A stretch of 64,000 nucleotides of DNA from Onchidella celtica (lineage: Eukaryota; Mollusca; Gastropoda; Systellommatophora; Onchidiidae): contig OZ007570.1 in the NCBI GenBank assembly GCA_963931925.1, forward strand, positions 50,088,349 through 50,152,348. The letters run 5' to 3'. Every line of letters begins with the position of its first letter. Positions within the stretch are counted from its first letter, which is position 1. Both the position numbers and the translations under genes were made by a program. A model generated the notes under the pieces. The model ran no database searches and was not told the DNA's origin. It was given only the letters and a program-made list of their open reading frames with translations. Positions 60,201 to 64,000 of this stretch are shown one piece after another.

Positions 60201-63200
60201 TTGTGTCATGCATACTTTGTGTAATGAAACTAAGACCTTATTGTAATTTAACATAAATGTGATACATGTATATAATTGTCCTTACAACTTGGCCTGAGTT
60301 TTGAGGCACTTGCAGGCTTACTTTAGACAACTCTTTGTCTGAGCTGTGAATGACCTGGGCAGTGGGCATATTTTAGGACAGCAGAAACAAAACTGATATG
60401 TAAAGTGTAAAAATTAATGTAAAATATTTAAGAGCACATTCTTGAATATATTTACGGCCAAGCTACTGAACACTAACGTGAAAGGTCAAAGTTATGCTAC
60501 TAACTTCAGCACTACTGAAGGATTTCTTGCTTGATGCCATTTGCTTTTAGTTGGTACACATTTAATGTAATGTATCATGCTAGCAATCATATGATTGAAC
60601 ATTAACCCATCATCAATTTCAGTGCATTGGTTTTTCCAGATTTTAGTCGGTTTGGTCTGTCTGATGTAAGATATTTCCTTGGTGGTTGGAAAATTTTTTA
60701 CTTTGGGTTTAATTAAGGCATGTCAGTTTGATAACAGCAATATTATGCTTAGAGTGGATCTTTAATGAGAAGCCTTTGTGGTTAGCTTGGAAGGTGTTAA
60801 GTAAACTAATTTAACAGTATGCAAACTTTACAAGTAAAGTTGTTCTGTTGTGGTGTAAAATTGGTGGTTGTGGTTGTGTCCTTATGGCTGCCATGCTGTT
60901 AGGAAAAACTTAATTCTGTAGGTTGGGCATTTTCCCAGTTGGTGTACAGAATAGATCATTATTGTAGCATTTTCACTGATATCACAATCTTTCTTTGCCT
61001 GTGATGCCAACACAATTATAAGAGGATCTGTGTGTGAAAGTATCAAATGGAAGTGAAATGGGTCCAATTCTGGTCAGGAACATGACTGTGGGGTTATAAA
61101 ATACACTGGTATCATCATTTGATGAACTATTTTTGCAATTTCAGATCATCCAAGAACAGAAGAAGCAAAAGTTAATGGAAAAGGAATCTCGAGACAAAGA
61201 AAGATTAAAAAGAGCTGCAGAGTTGAAGAAAAGGAGAATTGAAGAACAGAAACGGTAACAGTTTTTTAACCATACACATTATGTAAATGCTGTCGATCCT
61301 GTTTTACCATTCATAAATTAAATTACAAATACATGTATACTCATTTACTGTGCAGTGAAGCTCACTATCTAAACTGTGTAAGAATCCTGTCCAATTATCT
61401 GTCATTTTCACAGAGACATTGGCTGGTCTTATTTATTAAACTCCCTCTATAAGCTTGCGTACAACCTGTAAATTATCAGTAATTGGAATACCATTTCAGG
61501 TCTTTGTTTGATAGAATCAGTCTTGCTGACTGTCCCTTATTTAACAGGATTGTCCTGTGTTTAGAGTGTTGAGAAGGAGGTGAGAAATAATTATTTTGCA
61601 AAAACAGGAGTTCCTCCCAGGTTTGGGGAGTTTGCCTTTGAAGGGCATGGGTTAACATGCCCCCTTGAAGGGTACCTTATTGAGTTGGTAGATCTGTAGA
61701 ATGGCTCCTCCGTCCCAAAGTTTCATTCATGATACATCTTTCTTTCAATTTCATGTGTTTCAAGGTATCTCACTGGCATCTTTTGCATTTGATATGATAA
61801 AAAAGTATTTATATTCTTTTGTAGACAAAGAGAAGAAAAGGAAAAAAGAGTGGCGGAAGCTAGAGAAATGAGAATGCGCAAGGAGCAAGAGCAGATGGAT
61901 AAAATTAACAAAAAATTGGAAGACAAGGCTTCACTAAAAGAGAAGATTTTGGAAGAACGCACAAAAGAAGAAAGAGAGAAACAAAAATTGAGGTGAGAGG
62001 TCAAGTGGAAATTGCTTTGCAATATTTAATGTTACAAAAGTCATTTTAAGATGGTGAACTTTATCTAGAATGATATCATTCCAATGTATCTATTTCTGGC
62101 CCCATTTCCTTATCACCCAAGACCAATTGCTTGCCTCAAAATCTGTACTACAGACATAATATATTGCAAGAAATGCTGAATTAATGATATTTAGTGAAAA
62201 ACAGGCTAATGACTTATTGAGAATTTAAAGCCAAGGTAATATTATATTGTTGTCTTTGTTTTGGCCTTTTATTAAAGTGAAATCTGAATATTTTATTTGA
62301 AGTTTTTTTTTAAAGTAGACAAAAGATCATCTCTTGCCTTTGCCTTCTTTTTCGATCTTTAATTGATATGGAAAATGAAAGATGGCAAGTTAAATATCTT
62401 GATAAGCTGGAGACACAAGTACAGTATGTTATAATAATATCATAACTAAACCTCTCTGTTGGAAAGCAGCACTAACCTTGAGTTAACAGGAGTCTTTCAT
62501 ATTCGTATGTTTACTATAGATTGAAGAAACAAATGGAAGCTGATGCAAGAAGGAAACAAGAAGAAGAGGACAGGTTAAGGAAAATACTTGAACAGGTTTG
62601 TGTTTATTTTTTTCTTATACAAGTGATTATTTCATTCAGGTGTGGAAAGTTTTCGCCTGTTGGATTTCATTTGAACGTCTATCATCATTTCTGTGCAATC
62701 ATACCAGTACAAGCCTAGTTTTTTCAAATATATTTTGGGGCTTAGAATCTGGATTAGCAAATTGGGTTCCGTTTTCTTTGTAACAAAGTATGATAAGTTT
62801 ATAAGCTGATAGTTTTAAGTGTGTTCATGTTGTCGGTGTCCAGTTTTTGTACTGGGCCAAGTAATCTGTTTTGGGTTAGAAGGGCCAGTTGTTGTTTTTT
62901 TTTGTTAATTAGTTTTGTTTCGTTCTTTTGTCTTTAATTGCCATTTAAATCGTTACATTATTACATTTTGATGAGGGAAACATCCTTTGCTTGAATAAGT
63001 GAAACACCAGATCCCATTCTTTTTACTGACCTTTTTGCACATGGTTTTCTGAACTATCATATATCGTTTATTCACCCCACAGGAGGAGGAAGCGCGGATG
63101 CAGGAAGAGTTCATGCAAAGAAAGAAAGACTTTGAAGAAACAGAGAGGAGGCGACAGATTGCAGAGGAGAAGAGGAAACAAGAGGACAGGTTAGCTGAGC

Positions 63201-63288
63201 TAGAGCAGAAGCGTTTGGAAGAGAAAGCCAGATTGAAACAGTTGGAAGAAGAGAAGGAGAGGGAAAGAGAGCGTTTCAAGCAGGAAAG
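48080..63288 (+). CDS. INCENP: Inner centromere protein INCENP, 3' end beyond the window
   Basis: Fourteen coding exons join in phase: 48080-48249, 48920-49075, 49568-50156, 50653-50718, 51316-52106, 52685-52849, 55830-55917, 56718-56763, 58279-58328, 59691-59879, 61145-61254, 61825-61992, 62520-62595, 63083-63288 (956 codons plus 2 nt). INCENP is the scaffold of the chromosomal passenger complex with Aurora B, survivin and borealin. Residues 1-67 are the CEN module: WLEEIVDEAYKLF, then MPKTP, match vertebrate WLEEIQEEAERMF and MPKTP; Thr66 corresponds to human Thr59, a Cdk1 site. The middle is basic and disordered, with a KEN box (RGKENQPP) and repeated RTRxR motifs. SSFLKRNTPPP matches vertebrate KSFIKRNTP, the lead-in to the single-alpha-helix domain. 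From about residue 771 a charged E/K/R helix begins and runs off the last exon. The IN-box that activates Aurora B must lie past 64,000. Confidence 0.94.
48920..49075 (+). CDS. INCENP: INCENP exon: MPKTP motif
   Basis: SNKLEQMPKTPCVKQKRQK continues the CEN box and leads to a lysine-rich stretch. Phase 2 in and out. Confidence 0.9.
49568..50156 (+). CDS. INCENP: INCENP exon: basic disordered region with KEN box
   Basis: 589 nt. Contains GRPVRGCRKASK, RGKENQPP and a serine/arginine-rich end (RRSRNSQRSSRSSSSK). The KEN box is a candidate APC/C degron. Confidence 0.9.
50653..50718 (+). CDS. INCENP: INCENP exon: RTRLR motif
   Basis: 22 codons, phase 0 both ends: HSTESNGTRQPRTRLRLKKP and NQ. A phase-symmetric exon that could be skipped without frame change. 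Confidence 0.85.
51316..52106 (+). CDS. INCENP: INCENP exon: acidic/polar middle with RTR motifs
   Basis: 791 nt, poorly conserved. Carries three RTRxR-type motifs (PTRTRTRAQQK, TTRTRARAQKE, STRTRQRKIE). Donor GTAAGA, phase 2. Confidence 0.88.
52685..52849 (+). CDS. INCENP: INCENP exon
   Basis: From SQQERVEKSVKDEPFKLTRS to QISVLR. Acceptor TTCCAG, donor GTATGT, phase 2 in and out. Confidence 0.85.
53331..55361. mobile_element. piggyBac-like TTAA-flanked MITE, copy 2, split by a solo LTR
   Basis: Ends TTAACCCTCACCC and GGGTATGGGTTAA as in 41,563-42,352. The body matches copy 1 up to TTTTCATAC, is interrupted by 1,275 bp (LTR plus one target copy), then resumes at TCAATAAAAACCGA. It lies in an INCENP intron. 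Confidence 0.82.
53952..55231 (+). mobile_element. Solo LTR, 1,270 bp, nested, flanked by CCGAT
   Basis: The LTR (53,957-55,226) begins TGTTACAG and ends CCCTGACA, with perfect CCGAT duplications at 53,952-53,956 and 55,227-55,231. TATAAAGG near 54,388 and AATAAA near 55,180 suggest plus orientation. No internal region remains. Copy 1 of the host MITE shows the empty site (CATACAGATCAATAAAA). Confidence 0.85.
55830..55917 (+). CDS. INCENP: INCENP exon
   Basis: SKGGKKRMAEERGLSPRPKR, then SCVGADQSTV. Long T tract before the acceptor; donor GTAATT. Phase 2 in, 0 out. Confidence 0.8.
56718..56763 (+). CDS. INCENP: INCENP exon
   Basis: 15 codons plus 1 nt: STNSPLSTSSPIKRK. SPIKRK is a CDK-type site. 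Acceptor TTTTCAG, donor GTGAGA. Confidence 0.8.
56871..58179 (-). mobile_element. Internally deleted piggyBac transposon
   Basis: Perfect inverted termini TTAACCCTTTCACTGCCGC and GCGGCAGTGAAAGGGTTAA, with TTAA the piggyBac target. 1,309 bp. Subterminal repeats lie at both ends: about 44-bp units (CCTTGATTGTTCCCTCAGTG) at the left, about 55-bp units (GGCCTAGGCCGTAGGCGGC) at the right. The middle holds two copies of a 350-bp block (about 56,996 and 57,350). A transposase N-terminal remnant lies on the minus strand. Confidence 0.88.
57450..57869 (-). pseudogene. piggyBac transposase, N-terminal remnant
   Basis: Begins MASDDESSDNDVFLQLFESS, an acidic start typical of piggyBac transposases. The next about 70 residues stay polar and acidic. 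The frame then runs into non-homologous, T-rich and ATG-repeat sequence (VMMMMMMM), so the DDD catalytic core is missing. It lies antisense within an INCENP intron. Confidence 0.65.
58279..58328 (+). CDS. INCENP: INCENP exon
   Basis: GDGLNAEERDVLLSPRR; phase 1 in, 0 out. About 100 bp past the right end of the piggyBac element. Confidence 0.8.
59147..59164. repeat. TA dinucleotide run
   Basis: About nine TA units in an INCENP intron. Confidence 0.9.
59691..59879 (+). CDS. INCENP: INCENP exon: FLKRNTP motif
   Basis: 63 codons. SPKPFKFN, FLNRTPGFG and SSFLKRNTPPPK. The last matches vertebrate KSFIKRNTP just before the helical domain. The repeated F-L-x-R-x-TP pattern (FLNRTP, FLSNTP, FLKRNTP) is notable. 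Confidence 0.92.
61145..61254 (+). CDS. INCENP: INCENP exon: start of single alpha helix
   Basis: IIQEQKKQKLMEKESRDKER and onward, dense in K/R/E. Phase 0 in, 2 out. Confidence 0.92.
61825..61992 (+). CDS. INCENP: INCENP exon: single alpha helix
   Basis: RQREEKEKRVAEAREMRMRK and onward to EEREKQKLR. Acceptor TTGTAG, donor GTGAGA. Confidence 0.92.
62520..62595 (+). CDS. INCENP: INCENP exon: single alpha helix
   Basis: LKKQMEADARRKQEEEDRLR, then KILEQ. Phase 2 in, 0 out. Confidence 0.9.
63083..63288 (+). CDS. INCENP: INCENP exon: last one in the window
   Basis: EEEARMQEEFMQRKKDFEET to ERERERFKQER, donor GTTAGT, phase 2 out. The remaining exons, including the IN-box, are off the end. Confidence 0.9.
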
Positions 63289-63560
63289 GTTAGTGTTTTG
63301 GGTTCCAGTGCTAATGTCTTTTTTAAACCTGGTCACAGTGAAAGAGGGCCATATACTGTGGAGTCGAGCTGTGGTAAAAGAAAGAGAAAAGTTTTCATGT
63401 TGCAAAGCCCTGCATTAGAAACAAACAACAAAGAAATAGTACAGGTAAAGGGCACTCTTGTTTTGTATGAGTTACTTTTGTCACCATGTGTGGCGCTCCA
63501 GGAAAACCCGTCGGATGATGCACAAGCTGCTTTTGAGATTAGATACAGGTCTACAAGGTC

Positions 63561-63968
63561 ATTTGTGAGCGTGCATGGGAAAACCCAGCATAAGTCGGGA
63601 ACATGACATTTTGAGTTCTGTACATATAATAAAAGACAAGACATTTCTGATAAATTGAAATCAGTAACCCCCCTAAAACAAAATTTTGAGAAAACGGCAT
63701 TTAACCCTAAAAGTGGCAATAGCTAATTTACCAAGTAATATTGGAGTGATTGTTGTTAGGAGACCGTAGTCTAATTACAAAGCCGTTATAGAGATCATAG
63801 TGAGGAGTGTTCACTGCTCATCTACAGTTTACCCTGTAACATGCCACGGTCCCCTAAACAACAGCCAAGTTGGAAGCTTGTGATGGACCCATATTTTCAC
63901 TTCAAAGCCGTTTTTCTCAAAATCAGCTCTGCCGACATGCCGGGTTTTCCCATGCACACTCACATTTT
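63561..63968. mobile_element. MITE with GTGAGNGTGCATGGGAAAAC ends
   Basis: GTGAGCGTGCATGGGAAAAC at 63,565 is mirrored by GTTTTCCCATGCACACTCAC ending 63,964, about 30 bp of inverted repeat. ATTT on both sides may be the target duplication. Non-coding, in an INCENP intron. Confidence 0.75.
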
Positions 63969-64000
63969 TCTTAGTTTCTCTGGTTACTACACCTGACACT

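Overview
The window is animal nuclear DNA: intron-rich genes with GT-AG introns, long AT-rich non-coding stretches, tetranucleotide microsatellites and many short DNA-transposon relics. The three genes are metazoan. The divergence from vertebrate proteins and the repeat load suggest a marine lophotrochozoan, probably a mollusc. The organism call is inference; the gene structures are read directly and checked by splice phase.

Layout. (1) 1-4.7 kb holds repeats only: a non-LTR retrotransposon 3' fragment, a MITE with 5-bp target duplications, and an 1,096-bp solo LTR flanked by CCTCC. (2) 4,697-17,018 (+) is a nine-exon gene for a predicted 834-aa RhoGAP-fold protein. Its domain looks closest to the ARHGAP11 type, but the arginine finger is Gln, a second conserved polar residue is changed, and the C-terminus carries one membrane segment. 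Several of its splice acceptors abut tandem repeats, including a 17-copy 43-bp array that repeats the exon 8 acceptor. (3) 17.9-35.0 kb has no recognisable coding sequence, only SINE, hAT-like and other short elements in A-rich DNA; part may be the 3' UTR of the next gene. (4) 35,027-43,048 (-) is a complete six-exon R-Ras2/TC21-like small GTPase ending in the CAAX box CTVL. (5) 43.1-48.0 kb is the divergent intergenic region, with a degenerate palindromic repeat cluster and SINE heads. (6) 48,080 to beyond the window end (+) is the inner centromere protein INCENP: 14 coding exons give 956 residues (CEN module, RTR-motif middle, FLKRNTP motif, single-alpha-helix region), and the C-terminal IN-box lies outside. 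Its introns hold an internally deleted piggyBac element with a transposase N-terminal remnant, a TTAA-flanked MITE split by a 1,270-bp solo LTR, and another MITE.

How the genes relate. The RhoGAP-like and GTPase genes are convergent; the GTPase and INCENP genes are divergent. INCENP scaffolds the chromosomal passenger complex, which acts with RhoA control in cytokinesis, and the RhoGAP-like protein has CDK-type SP/TP sites. The neighbours could therefore share a cell-division theme, but proximity alone does not show it. The most interesting items are the GAP-dead, tail-anchored RhoGAP-like protein, the minisatellite built from a splice acceptor, and the family of mobile elements sharing a core but not their ends.
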